A stretch of DNA of 64,000 nt from Pseudomonas putida. Its GTDB lineage: Bacteria; Pseudomonadota; Gammaproteobacteria; Pseudomonadales; Pseudomonadaceae. The stretch covers positions 682,001 through 746,000 of the forward strand of contig NZ_JANHLD010000002.1 in the NCBI RefSeq assembly GCF_028682455.1, written 5' to 3'. Below the pieces are notes generated by a model. That model was given only the letters and a program-made list of their open reading frames with translations, did not search any database and was not told the origin of the DNA. Shown piece by piece: positions 44,870-53,702 of the stretch (positions within the stretch are counted from its first letter, which is position 1; each line of letters starts with the position of its first letter). The position numbers and the translations under genes are program-made.

Positions 44870-45931
44870 ATGACCATCTGCACAGGATTCGGCGCCGTGC
44901 AAGCACGCGCCCCACTCACCCCGATGCGCTTCGAACGCCGCGCCTTGCGCGCCGACGACGTTGCCATCGCCATCGGCTACTGCGGCGTCTGCCACTCCGA
45001 CGCCCACCAGGTGCACAACGACTGGAACAACACCGTGTACCCCTGCATACCCGGCCATGAGATCGTCGGCAAGGTCACGGCAGTGGGCAGCAGCGTCAGC
45101 CGCTTCAAGGTAGGCGACCAGGTCGCCGTCGGCTGCCTGGTCGACAGTTGCCAGCAATGCACGCCGTGCACCGAGCATCAGGAGCAACTGTGCGCCAAGG
45201 GGCCGACCGCCACCTACAACGGCAAGGACCGCCACAGCGGCGAGATTACCTATGGCGGCTACGCCGACCAGATCGTGGTGCGCGAGCAGTTCGTCCTGCG
45301 CATGCCCGCCGGGCTCGACCCGGCCCAGGCGGCACCGCTGCTGTGCGCCGGGATCACGGTATGGAACCCGATGCGCCGCTACGGCGTGGGCAAGGGCTCG
45401 AAGGTGGCGGTGGTCGGCCTTGGCGGGCTCGGTCACATGGCGGTGAAGCTGGCGGCCGCCCTGGGGGCCGAGGTCACGGTGATCACCAGCTCGCCCGGCA
45501 AGGCCGACGACGCCCGCGCCCTGGGCGCCGACCATGTGCTGCTATCCAGTGACAGCCAGGCGATGCTGGCGGCCAGCAACGCCTTCGACTTCATCCTCGA
45601 CACCATTCCCACCCGGCACAACGTCAACCCGTACCTGATGCTGCTCGGCCGCGAGGGCGTGATGGTACTGGTCGGCGCCATCGAGCCGTTGGAGCCGATC
45701 CATGGCGGCCTGCTGATGCGCAACAATCGCACCCTGGCCGGTTCCATCATCGGTGGCATCCAGGCGACCCAGGACCTGCTGGACTTCTGTGCCGAGCACC
45801 AGGTGCTGCCCAGCTGCGAAACGATCGCCATCGCCGATATCAACAACGCCTTCGAGCGCATGCTGGCCAACGATGTGAAGTACCGCTTCGTCATCGACAT
45901 GGCCTCGCTCAAGGATGTGCGCCTGGAGTGA
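44870..45931 (+). CDS. zinc-dependent alcohol dehydrogenase, CAD/YahK type
   Basis: This 353-residue MDR-family enzyme has the catalytic zinc motif GYCGVCHSDAH, GHE for the second ligand, the structural zinc cysteines in CQQCTPCTEHQEQLC and a GLGGLGHMA cofactor loop. The sequence resembles broad-range aldehyde reductases such as YahK, which usually prefer NADPH. It lies 58 bases after the LuxC-like gene and could reduce or oxidise its aldehyde. A bulged hairpin in the gap (about 44818-44843) may tune expression. Confidence 0.92.
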   Translation: MTICTGFGAVQARAPLTPMRFERRALRADDVAIAIGYCGVCHSDAHQVHNDWNNTVYPCIPGHEIVGKVTAVGSSVSRFKVGDQVAVGCLVDSCQQCTPCTEHQEQLCAKGPTATYNGKDRHSGEITYGGYADQIVVREQFVLRMPAGLDPAQAAPLLCAGITVWNPMRRYGVGKGSKVAVVGLGGLGHMAVKLAAALGAEVTVITSSPGKADDARALGADHVLLSSDSQAMLAASNAFDFILDTIPTRHNVNPYLMLLGREGVMVLVGAIEPLEPIHGGLLMRNNRTLAGSIIGGIQATQDLLDFCAEHQVLPSCETIAIADINNAFERMLANDVKYRFVIDMASLKDVRLE

Positions 45932-45937
45932 AGCATC

Positions 45938-45964
45938 GCGCTGCGGTGCCCGCCGCCGCAGCGC
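45938..45964 (+). terminator. hairpin between alcohol dehydrogenase and transporter genes
   Basis: GCGCTGCGG (45938-45946) and CCGCAGCGC (45956-45964) are perfect complements. No T tract follows. Confidence 0.4.
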
Positions 45965-46015
45965 CCTCCCCTCGCCGAACCCGACAACAATAACAATCGG
46001 TAACAGGAACCCTCC

Positions 46016-47383
46016 ATGACTCCAATCGAGCACACCGTGCCGCTCGCCCCGGCCTGTCCGGCCGTCGACCTGCGCAGCATCTACCGCAAGGTGATCTGGC
46101 GGCTGATGCCCTTTTTGCTGGTGGCCTTCGTCATCAACGCCATCGACCGCATCAACATCTCCTTCGCCAAGCTGCGCATGGCCGAAGACATCGTGCTCAG
46201 TGACGCAGCCTATGGCATCGGTGCCGGTATCTTCTACTTCGGCTACATCCTCTTCGAGCTGCCCAGCAATCTCTATATGCAACGTGTCGGCGCCCGCGCC
46301 ACGCTGACCCGGATCATGGTGCTGTGGGGGCTGGTGACCGTGGCGACCGCCTTCGTCACCAGCGCCAACCAACTGATCGCGGCGCGTTTCTTCCTCGGCA
46401 TGGCCGAGGCCGGCTTCTTCCCCGGCGTGATTCTCTACCTCACCTACTGGTTCCCGGCCGCGCTGCGCGGGCGCATCACCGCCGCCTTCATGATGGCCGG
46501 GGTGTGCGCGGGGATCATCTGCGGGCCGCTGGCCGGCTGGATCATGACCCAGTTCCACGGCTGGCTGGGGCTGCGTGACTGGCAGGTGCTGTTCGTGCTG
46601 ACCGGCGCCCCGGCAATCCTCCTGGGCCTGTTCGGCTGGTTCTGGCTGACCGACCGCCCGGCGCAGGCCACCTGGCTGAGCGAGGACGAAAAGCAGCGCC
46701 TGGCCGCCGAGCTGAGCAACCCCGGCACCGCCAGCCACGGCCACCTCGGTGCCGCCCTGCGCGACCCCAGGCTGTATATCGCGGGGCTGGTGTACTTTTG
46801 CATCTACAGCGGCTCGAACACCGTGTCGTACTGGATGCCGACGCTGATTCGCGGCTTCGGCCTGGAAGACCTCAGGGCCATCGGCATGATCGCCACGCTG
46901 CCGTATTTCGGTGCGGTGTGCGGCATGTACCTGCTGGGGCGCAGTTCGGACCGGCGCATGGAGCGGCGCTGGCACCTGGCCGGTACTCTGCTGGTCAGCG
47001 CCGGCTGCTTTGCCCTGCTCGGCTTCGTCCAGGGCCACCTGTGGCTGTCGGTGACCCTGATGAGCCTGGGCGCCGCTGCGGCGCTGTCGGCCGTGCCTCT
47101 GTTCTGGACCATTCCCCCGGCCTTCCTGAGCGCTGCCGGTGCCGCCGGCGGCATCGCCATCATCAGCAGCCTCGGAAACCTGGCCGGGGTGGTCAGCCAA
47201 TCGCTGGTCGGCGCCATCAAGACAGCCACCGGCAACCTCTACCTGGCCTTCGACCTGATCGCCCTGGCCCTGGTGCTGGGCGCCGTGGCCTTGCTCATCG
47301 GAATACCCGCGCACTGCCTCAACGAGCGCCGCAAGGCCGGCCAGAACCCCGCACAATCGCCTTCCGGAGCCGACCATGACTGA
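46016..47383 (+). CDS. MFS transporter, anion:cation symporter (ACS) type
   Basis: The 455-residue membrane protein has about twelve hydrophobic segments in two halves. Family motifs are INAIDRINISFAKL in helix 1 and FFLGMAEAGFFPG in helix 4/5. ACS-family members usually import organic anions such as phthalate, hydroxyacids or sugar acids with a cation. Its gene overlaps the ThDP enzyme gene by eight bases, so the two are tightly coupled. The likely cargo is a 2-hydroxy or 2-oxo acid used by the downstream enzymes. Export of a product cannot be excluded. Confidence 0.9.
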   Translation: MTPIEHTVPLAPACPAVDLRSIYRKVIWRLMPFLLVAFVINAIDRINISFAKLRMAEDIVLSDAAYGIGAGIFYFGYILFELPSNLYMQRVGARATLTRIMVLWGLVTVATAFVTSANQLIAARFFLGMAEAGFFPGVILYLTYWFPAALRGRITAAFMMAGVCAGIICGPLAGWIMTQFHGWLGLRDWQVLFVLTGAPAILLGLFGWFWLTDRPAQATWLSEDEKQRLAAELSNPGTASHGHLGAALRDPRLYIAGLVYFCIYSGSNTVSYWMPTLIRGFGLEDLRAIGMIATLPYFGAVCGMYLLGRSSDRRMERRWHLAGTLLVSAGCFALLGFVQGHLWLSVTLMSLGAAAALSAVPLFWTIPPAFLSAAGAAGGIAIISSLGNLAGVVSQSLVGAIKTATGNLYLAFDLIALALVLGAVALLIGIPAHCLNERRKAGQNPAQSPSGADHD

Positions 47384-48938
47384 TCGCCAAACGCCCTGCA
47401 ACGGTGCCGAAAGCCTGGTGCAAACCCTGCTCGACTGCGGCGTCGACACCTGCTTTGCCAACCCCGGCACCAGTGAGATGCACTTCGTCGCCGCCCTCGA
47501 CCGCATGCCCGGCATGCGCTGCGTGCTCGGCCTGTTCGAAGGCGTGGTCACCGGCGCCGCCGACGGCTACGCACGGATCGCCGGCAAACCCGCGGCCACC
47601 CTGCTGCATTGCGGCCCGGGGCTGGCCAACGGTCTCGCCAACCTGCACAACGCCTACCGCGCCCACACCCCGGTGGTCAACATCATCGGCGACCAGGCCA
47701 CCTACCATCGGCCCTACGACGCGCCGCTGACCGCCGACACCGAAGGCTGGGCCCGCCCGCTCTCGGTGTGGACGCGCACTGTCGACTGCGCGCAGGCGGT
47801 CGGTGCCAGCGCCGCGCTGGCGGTGCAGGCAGCCAGCAGCGCACCGGGCGGGGTAGCCAGCCTGATCCTGCCGTCGGATGTGTGCTGGGACAACGGCGGC
47901 CAGGTTGCCGCGCCCCTGCCGGTGCCAGCCGCCGCCAAGGTCTCGCCCACTGTCATTGCGCAGATGGCCCAGGTACTGCGCAGCGGACAGCCGACCCTGC
48001 TGCTGTTGGCCGGCCGCGCGCTGGAACACGACGCCCTGGCCAGCGCCCATGGCATCAAAGCCGCCACCGACGCACGGCTGCTGTCGACCACCGCCAACGC
48101 CCGGGTCGCCCGGGGTCGCGGACGCTTTGCGGTCGAGCGCCTGCCGTATTTCGGCGACGCGGCGCGGGCCAAGCTGGCTGGTATCGCCAACATCATCCTG
48201 GTCGGCACGCCGGTGCCCTCGACCTTCTTCGCCTATCCGGGCAAATCCTCGCGGCCCTACCCGGATGAGGCCGTGGTGCATGTACTGGCCCGCCCCGAGC
48301 AAGACCTGGCCGATGCCCTGGCACGCCTGGCCGAGGCGCTGGATGCGCCGGTTGTCCAGCCCTCGCTTGCCGCTGCGGGCAACCCCGCGCCCGGCAGCGG
48401 CGCCATCAGCTCCCAGGCGGTGGCCCAGAGCCTGAACGCACTGCTGCCGGAGCAGGCGATCGTCGTCGATGAAAGCGTCACCTTCGGCCAGGCGTTCTAC
48501 CCCGCAACCGTCAATGCCGCGCCCCATGACTGGCTGCAGGTGACCGGCGGCGCCATCGGTGGCGGGCTGCCGATGGCCCTGGGGGCGGCCATTGCTGCGC
48601 CACAGCGGCGAGTGATCGCCCTGCAGGCCGATGGCTCGGGCATGTACACCCCGCAGGCACTGTGGTCGATGGCCCGCGAGCGCCTGGATGTCACCGTGGT
48701 GATCCTGGCCAACCGCAAGTACGCGATCCTCCAGCTCGAGCTGGCCAGCGTCGGTGCCAGCAGCGGCAAGACTGCGCTGGACATGCTCGACATCGGCAAC
48801 CCGGACCTGGATTGGGTGCAACTGGCCACCGGCATGGGTGTGGCGGCCGACCGCGCGCAGACCATGGAGCGCTTCAACGAGCTGTTCGCCATGGCCAACC
48901 GGCAGCCGGGGCCCTTCCTCATCGAACTGGTGGTCTGA
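47376..48938 (+). CDS. thiamine diphosphate-dependent decarboxylase/lyase (benzoylformate decarboxylase-like)
   Basis: This 520-residue protein has the three-domain ThDP-enzyme fold. Glu55 in LFEGVVTG activates the cofactor, and the ThDP/Mg motif ADGSG (418-422) ends with Asn446. His78 in LLHCGPG matches the active-site His70 of benzoylformate decarboxylase, whereas acetolactate synthases lack an FAD role here. It probably decarboxylates a 2-oxo acid to an aldehyde, or cleaves a 2-hydroxyacyl-CoA as HACL1 relatives do. It is encoded directly before a FAD 2-hydroxyacid dehydrogenase, which would make the 2-oxo acid. Confidence 0.87.
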   Translation: MTDRQTPCNGAESLVQTLLDCGVDTCFANPGTSEMHFVAALDRMPGMRCVLGLFEGVVTGAADGYARIAGKPAATLLHCGPGLANGLANLHNAYRAHTPVVNIIGDQATYHRPYDAPLTADTEGWARPLSVWTRTVDCAQAVGASAALAVQAASSAPGGVASLILPSDVCWDNGGQVAAPLPVPAAAKVSPTVIAQMAQVLRSGQPTLLLLAGRALEHDALASAHGIKAATDARLLSTTANARVARGRGRFAVERLPYFGDAARAKLAGIANIILVGTPVPSTFFAYPGKSSRPYPDEAVVHVLARPEQDLADALARLAEALDAPVVQPSLAAAGNPAPGSGAISSQAVAQSLNALLPEQAIVVDESVTFGQAFYPATVNAAPHDWLQVTGGAIGGGLPMALGAAIAAPQRRVIALQADGSGMYTPQALWSMARERLDVTVVILANRKYAILQLELASVGASSGKTALDMLDIGNPDLDWVQLATGMGVAADRAQTMERFNELFAMANRQPGPFLIELVV

Positions 48939-48980
48939 GTGCGACAGCTACACGGCAAAGTCCCTGGAGAGCCCCCTTCC

Positions 48981-50375
48981 ATGCTCGAATCCCTGAACGA
49001 CACCTTGCTCGCCATCGTCGGCAGCAACGGCCTGCTGTGCGACGAGCAGTTGCGCACGCGCCACGGCGGGACGGCGCAGCAGGCCAGGCTGCTGGTGCGT
49101 CCGGCCACGACGGGCGAAGTCAGCGCGGTGCTCGCCGCTTGCCACCGGGCCGGCGTCGCGGTCGTGCCTCAAGGAGGCCTGACCGGCCTGGTGCATGGCG
49201 CCGATGCAGGTGCCGGCGAAGTGATCCTGTCGCTGGAGCGCATGCGCCGCATCGAGGCGGTGGATGCCACTCAGCGTGTACTGGTGGCCGAGGCCGGCGT
49301 GATCCTCGAACAAGCCCAGGCCGCCGCCGCGGCTGCCGGCCTGCTGGTGCCGGTGGACCTCGGCGCCCGCGGCAGCGCCACCCTCGGCGGCATGGTGGCC
49401 ACCAATGCCGGCGGCAACAGCGTGATCCGCTACGGCATGATGCGCGACAACGTGCGCGGCCTGGAGGTAGTGCTGGCCGACGGCACCGTGCTCGATACCA
49501 TGAACCAACTGGTGAAGAACAACAGCGGCTATGACCTCAAGCAGCTGTTCATCGGCTCGGAGGGCACCCTGGGCGTCGTCACCCGGGTGGTCCTGCGCTT
49601 GTGCGAAGCCCCTGCCGAATGCGCCACTGCACTGCTGGCACTGCCCGACTTCGCTGCGGTGGGCCCGGTGCTGCGCCGCCTCGACCAGGCGCTGGACGGG
49701 AGCCTGTCGGCATTCGAAGTGATGTGGCCGACGTTCTACCGCACCGTGACCACGCCGCCCGCCCTGAGCCGCCCACCGCTGTCCCAGGAGCATGCCTTGT
49801 ATGTGCTGGTGGAAAGCCGTGCCGGCGCCTGCGACCCGACCCAGCGCCTGACCGAGCTGCTCGGCCAAGCCATGGAGCAAGGGCTGGTGGTGGATGCCGC
49901 ACTGGCCCAGAACCCCCGCGAGCGCCAGGCGCTGTGGGCCCTGCGTGACGATGTGGCGCAACTGCGCCGGGCCGGGCCGCTGCAGGCCTATGACATCGCC
50001 CTGCGCCTGGACGATACCGGCCGCTACATCGACACCCTGCAGGCAAGGTTGCAGGCCCGCTGGCCGGGCGCGCTGCTGTGGGCCTTCGGTCACCTCGGCG
50101 ATGGCAACGTGCATGTCGCCGTGCATGTGCCGGACCTGGACGCCGCCGCGCGCAGCGAGCTTGACCGGATGGTCTACGTTCCGCTGCAGGCACTCAACGG
50201 CGCAGTCTCCGCCGAGCATGGCATCGGCCTGGAAAAGAAAACCTGGCTCGGTGTATCGCGCACTCCGGCGGAGATCGCCCTGATGCGCCGACTGAAAAAC
50301 AGCCTCGACCCCAAAGGCGTGCTCAACCCAGGGCGAGTATTCGATTTGCCTTGCCCCACAGGACCCCAACCATGA
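48981..50375 (+). CDS. FAD-linked D-2-hydroxyacid dehydrogenase (glycolate oxidase GlcD/D-lactate dehydrogenase type)
   Basis: The 464-residue flavoprotein has a PCMH-type FAD domain (PQGGLTGLVHGA, then GSATLGGMVATNAGG) and a FAD-oxidase C-terminal domain with FGHLGDGNVH and a final NPGRVF. Relatives oxidise D-lactate, D-2-hydroxyglutarate or glycolate. It could supply a 2-oxo acid to the ThDP enzyme. The start at ATG 48981 is chosen because the conserved region begins there. GTG 48939, right after the previous stop, is an alternative. Its stop overlaps the next gene's ATG. Confidence 0.9.
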   Translation: MLESLNDTLLAIVGSNGLLCDEQLRTRHGGTAQQARLLVRPATTGEVSAVLAACHRAGVAVVPQGGLTGLVHGADAGAGEVILSLERMRRIEAVDATQRVLVAEAGVILEQAQAAAAAAGLLVPVDLGARGSATLGGMVATNAGGNSVIRYGMMRDNVRGLEVVLADGTVLDTMNQLVKNNSGYDLKQLFIGSEGTLGVVTRVVLRLCEAPAECATALLALPDFAAVGPVLRRLDQALDGSLSAFEVMWPTFYRTVTTPPALSRPPLSQEHALYVLVESRAGACDPTQRLTELLGQAMEQGLVVDAALAQNPRERQALWALRDDVAQLRRAGPLQAYDIALRLDDTGRYIDTLQARLQARWPGALLWAFGHLGDGNVHVAVHVPDLDAAARSELDRMVYVPLQALNGAVSAEHGIGLEKKTWLGVSRTPAEIALMRRLKNSLDPKGVLNPGRVFDLPCPTGPQP

Positions 50376-52027
50376 AAAAAACCACCCCTGATGCACCCGC
50401 CACGGCGGCCTTCGAGCTAAACCGCCGTGAGATTCTCGAATTCGGCCTCGGCGCCGCCGCGTTGGGCATGCTCGGCTGGCCGGCAATGGCCGGCGCGCAG
50501 AACGACAGCGACTGGAACCCGGGGCAGTTGACTCACCTGATTCCCACCGCCAACCACGAGCGCTTCCTGATCAAGGCGTCCTTCCAGGCACCACTGCAGG
50601 CCGCCCCCTACCTGCTGGTAGACGGTAAGGTCCATGCCGGAGTGCAGACCGATCCCCAAGGCCGCTTCTGGCGCTTCGACGTTGCCGCGCTGCGCCCGGC
50701 CACCGCCTATGAACTGCGGATCACCGACCGCAGCGGCGCGCCGCTGTGCGATGCCTGGCCGCTGAAGACCTTTCCCGACCCCGATGCCACGCCCAAGCGC
50801 CTGCGCATTCTCGCCTACACCTGTGCCGGGGGCTACGACGGGCCGACCATCAACGGCAAGACCATCTTCCTCGACATGGCGGCACGCCGGCAGCTGCTTG
50901 CCCGCGGCCTGGCCTTCGAGCCCGACGTGGTGATCGCCAACGGCGACCATATCTACTACGACCTGGAAACCTCGATCTCCAAGCCCCGGCTCAAGCAGTA
51001 CCAGGAAATGGTCTGGCCGAAGTTCGGCGGCCCGCTGGACATCCGCGTGCCGATGCTGCACCCGCGCAACGAAGCCATCTTCACCCGGGTCTGCGACTAC
51101 CAGATCAGCGGCCTGTACGGCACCTCCCTGCGCTCGACCCCGGCGTTCTTCGTCACCGACGATCACGACATGTTCGAGAACGATGAGTTCGACGACAAAC
51201 TCGCTACCCTGCCCCCGGACAGCTACGGCACCCTGGGCGCCGAACAGACCCAGCAGCTGTACTACCCGGAATTTCTCCCCGACCGCAATCGACCCCACTG
51301 GCTGCCCGGCGGCAACAAGGCCCACCTGGCGCAAGGCAGCAACATGTGCTTTGGCACCTTGCGCTACGGCACGTTGCTGGAGGCAGTGCTGTACGACTGC
51401 CGGCGCTACCTGGACAACAAGGGCATCCATGCCAAGGTGCTGCCGCGCTGGGTGGAAGACTGGCTGTTGGCGCGCACCGCCGCACAGGACACCGAGCACT
51501 TCATGCATGTGCCCTCGCTGCCGTTCGGCTACTCATCGGGCAAACTGGGCGACTGGTACCCCGACCTGCTCGACAAGGACACCGGCAAATTGACCCTGGA
51601 CATTGCCAAGCCCGGCTGGCAAGCGGGCTGGTTCGACCAGCACCAGCGCCTGCTCCAGGCCCTCGGCGCGCAGACCCGGCGCGCCCCGGTGATCATCCAG
51701 GGCGACTTCCATGCCAGCGCCGTCGGCCGTATCAAGCGCTCCGCCGACCTGGCCCTGGCCAACCCGGTGCATGTGGTGATGACCGGTACCCTGGGCACCG
51801 GCGACCTGGCCTTCCCGTCCTCGGTGCGCAGCATCGAGTCCAGCCCTTCGCTACAGGTGGACATGGAACAGACCCTCCCGCCCATGGAGAAGAACGGCTT
51901 CACGGTGATCGACGTGACCCCGCAAAAGCTGGTGTTCTCCCTCTACACCTGGCGCCCGCCCCAGGCGCTGGGGCAGATCGACTCGATGCAACCCACCCTC
52001 GTCTACGAAATACCGCGCACCGCGTGA
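50372..52027 (+). CDS. exported PhoD-like alkaline phosphatase/phosphodiesterase family protein
   Basis: This 551-residue protein has a twin-arginine-like N-terminus (NRREILEFGLGAAALG, about residues 16-31) and a PhoD-type metallophosphatase domain with ANGDHIYYD, TDDHDMFEND and QGDFHAS as likely metal-binding motifs. The family cleaves phosphate mono- or diesters outside the cytoplasm. Its ATG overlaps the FAD dehydrogenase stop, so it belongs to the seven-gene operon. Its role in a hydroxyacid or alkyl pathway is unclear, and it may cleave a different ester of the same compound. Confidence 0.85.
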   Translation: MKKTTPDAPATAAFELNRREILEFGLGAAALGMLGWPAMAGAQNDSDWNPGQLTHLIPTANHERFLIKASFQAPLQAAPYLLVDGKVHAGVQTDPQGRFWRFDVAALRPATAYELRITDRSGAPLCDAWPLKTFPDPDATPKRLRILAYTCAGGYDGPTINGKTIFLDMAARRQLLARGLAFEPDVVIANGDHIYYDLETSISKPRLKQYQEMVWPKFGGPLDIRVPMLHPRNEAIFTRVCDYQISGLYGTSLRSTPAFFVTDDHDMFENDEFDDKLATLPPDSYGTLGAEQTQQLYYPEFLPDRNRPHWLPGGNKAHLAQGSNMCFGTLRYGTLLEAVLYDCRRYLDNKGIHAKVLPRWVEDWLLARTAAQDTEHFMHVPSLPFGYSSGKLGDWYPDLLDKDTGKLTLDIAKPGWQAGWFDQHQRLLQALGAQTRRAPVIIQGDFHASAVGRIKRSADLALANPVHVVMTGTLGTGDLAFPSSVRSIESSPSLQVDMEQTLPPMEKNGFTVIDVTPQKLVFSLYTWRPPQALGQIDSMQPTLVYEIPRTA

Positions 52028-52063
52028 ACCCAGGTGCGAGCAACTGTCTTGATCAGTTAGCTC

Positions 52064-52168
52064 GGTGGGAGCGGGCCTTGTCTCGCGATGACCAGTTCAG
52101 CCAATACATGCTGTGTTGCCTGAACTGCGACCGCTTTGCGGCCGATCGCGGGCGAGCCAGCTCCCACA
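52064..52168. repeat. REP-type inverted pair
   Basis: GGTGGGAGCGGGCCTTG (from 52064) and GATCGCGGGCGAGCCAGCTCCCAC (to about 52167) face each other, with an inner stem CAGTTCAG/CTGAACTG. The following 100 bases closely match those after the REP at 39109. No gene is seen in 52028-52311. Confidence 0.7.
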
Positions 52169-52311
52169 GGTACCGCGCAGGCCAGCAAGAGCGCAGCGAA
52201 TTGTGCTTTTGACCTTGATCAAAGGTGACTCAGTATCACCTTGGCAAATGGATATGCTCGCCAGCCCATGAGATACAGACAAAGGCGTTGCCTGGCCTAC
52301 GGCCGATCGCG

Positions 52312-52746
52312 CTAGACAACCAACGGATCCAGCACCCCACGCAACGCCTCGGACAAAGGCTGCGGCCGCCGCGACTGCCGGTCCACATACACATGGACAA
52401 AATGCCCCTGGGCAGCCGCTGCCGCCTCACCCTCGCGAAACAAACCAATTTCATAGCGCACACTGGAAGTCCCCAGGCGCGCCACCCGCAAGCCGGCATC
52501 GATCACGTCAGGAAAGGCAATCGACTGAAAGTAATTGCACTGCGTCTCCACCACCAGCCCGATGGTTTCGCCGCGCTCGTAATCGAGCACGCCAGCGCGC
52601 ATCAGGTACTCGTTCACGACGGTGTCGAAATAGCTGTAGTAATTGACGTTGTTGACATGCCCATACACATCGTTGTCCATCCAACGGGTCGGGATGCGCA
52701 GGAAATGACCGAACTCGTCACGTGACGAGGCTACGGGTTTGCTCAT
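52312..52746 (-). CDS. acyl-CoA thioesterase (4HBT hotdog family, second copy)
   Basis: The 144-residue hotdog protein has the RWMDNDVYGHVNNVNYYSYFD motif region of 4HBT thioesterases with its catalytic Asp. It is similar along its length to the thioesterase at 39984-40409, including GLFREGE and the VHVYVDR ending strand. It is the last gene of the long minus-strand operon that begins at 62824. The ATG at 52746 is preferred over a TTG 18 bases upstream. Confidence 0.87.
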   Translation of the reverse strand: MSKPVASSRDEFGHFLRIPTRWMDNDVYGHVNNVNYYSYFDTVVNEYLMRAGVLDYERGETIGLVVETQCNYFQSIAFPDVIDAGLRVARLGTSSVRYEIGLFREGEAAAAAQGHFVHVYVDRQSRRPQPLSEALRGVLDPLVV

Positions 52747-52780
52747 GGCGATACCTGTATTCAAAGAAATGGAGTTGCAC

Positions 52781-53683
52781 TCAACTACGCAGGTCGTCGA
52801 TCAGCCGCGCGCGGACCTCGCTTCTGCCGGCGAACGGATCGCCAGGACGATGCCCATCGAGCAAGGCGTCGAAGCGCTCGCGCACCAGGCCAAGGGCCTG
52901 GGGGTGCGAGTAGATGTAGAAATCCTGCGCGGCAATCGCCTCGAAGGTGAGGCTGGCGATCTGCTCGGCGCTGACCTTGCCAGCGCTGGTGGCCTTGTGG
53001 CTGTTGGCCTGGGCGACCCGCTGCGAACGGCTCGGCGCCGCCTGGTTGGCCAGGTCGGCCGGGCGGTTGCGGTCCGAGTCACTGAACCCGGTCGGCACGA
53101 AGAACGGACACAGCACCGAGCAATGCACCTGTTCGCTGACCAGGCTCAGGTCCTGGTAAAGGGTTTCGCTCAGTGCCACCACGGCATGCTTGGTGACGTT
53201 GTACACGCCCATCGCCGGGGCGTTGACCAGCCCGGCCATGGACGCGGTATTGACGATATGGCCCTGGTAGCCCGGGTCCCTGGCAGCGGCATCGAGCATC
53301 AACGGGGTGAAGATGCGCACCCCGTGGATCACACTGTGCAGGTTGACGCCCAGCACCCATTCCCAGTCCTGGGCGCTGTTCTCCCACACCAGTCCACCGG
53401 CGCCGACCCCGGCGTTGTTGAACAACAGGTGGACCCCGCCGAATTCGGCAAGCGCCGCATCGGCCAGGGCCTGCACCTGCTCGGCCTTGCTGACATCGGT
53501 GCGCAGGCCGATCACCTCGGCGCCGCCGGCGCGCAGCTGCGCCACCGTGGTGTGCAGGGCCTGCTCCTGGATATCGGCCAGGACCAGCTTCATCCCCTGC
53601 CCGGCCGCGTGCTCGGCGAAGGCCTTGCCCAGCCCCGAGGCGGCGCCGGTGATGACCGCTACTTTGTCGTGCAACTGTTTCAT
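52781..53683 (-). CDS. SDR-family oxidoreductase
   Basis: This 300-residue SDR has TGAASGLG, NNAGVGAGG and the catalytic YNVTK. It is longer than classical SDRs, with an Arg/Ser-rich insertion (about residues 215-245) and a C-terminal extension. Such variants often act on bulky alcohols or ketones. GGGAG precedes ATG 53683, and the upstream in-frame extension lacks support. It lies 19 bases after the histidinol dehydrogenase-like gene, so both may oxidise the same alcohol series. Confidence 0.87.
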   Translation of the reverse strand: MKQLHDKVAVITGAASGLGKAFAEHAAGQGMKLVLADIQEQALHTTVAQLRAGGAEVIGLRTDVSKAEQVQALADAALAEFGGVHLLFNNAGVGAGGLVWENSAQDWEWVLGVNLHSVIHGVRIFTPLMLDAAARDPGYQGHIVNTASMAGLVNAPAMGVYNVTKHAVVALSETLYQDLSLVSEQVHCSVLCPFFVPTGFSDSDRNRPADLANQAAPSRSQRVAQANSHKATSAGKVSAEQIASLTFEAIAAQDFYIYSHPQALGLVRERFDALLDGHRPGDPFAGRSEVRARLIDDLRS

Positions 53684-53702
53684 GGAAACTCCCGGTACTG
53701 GT

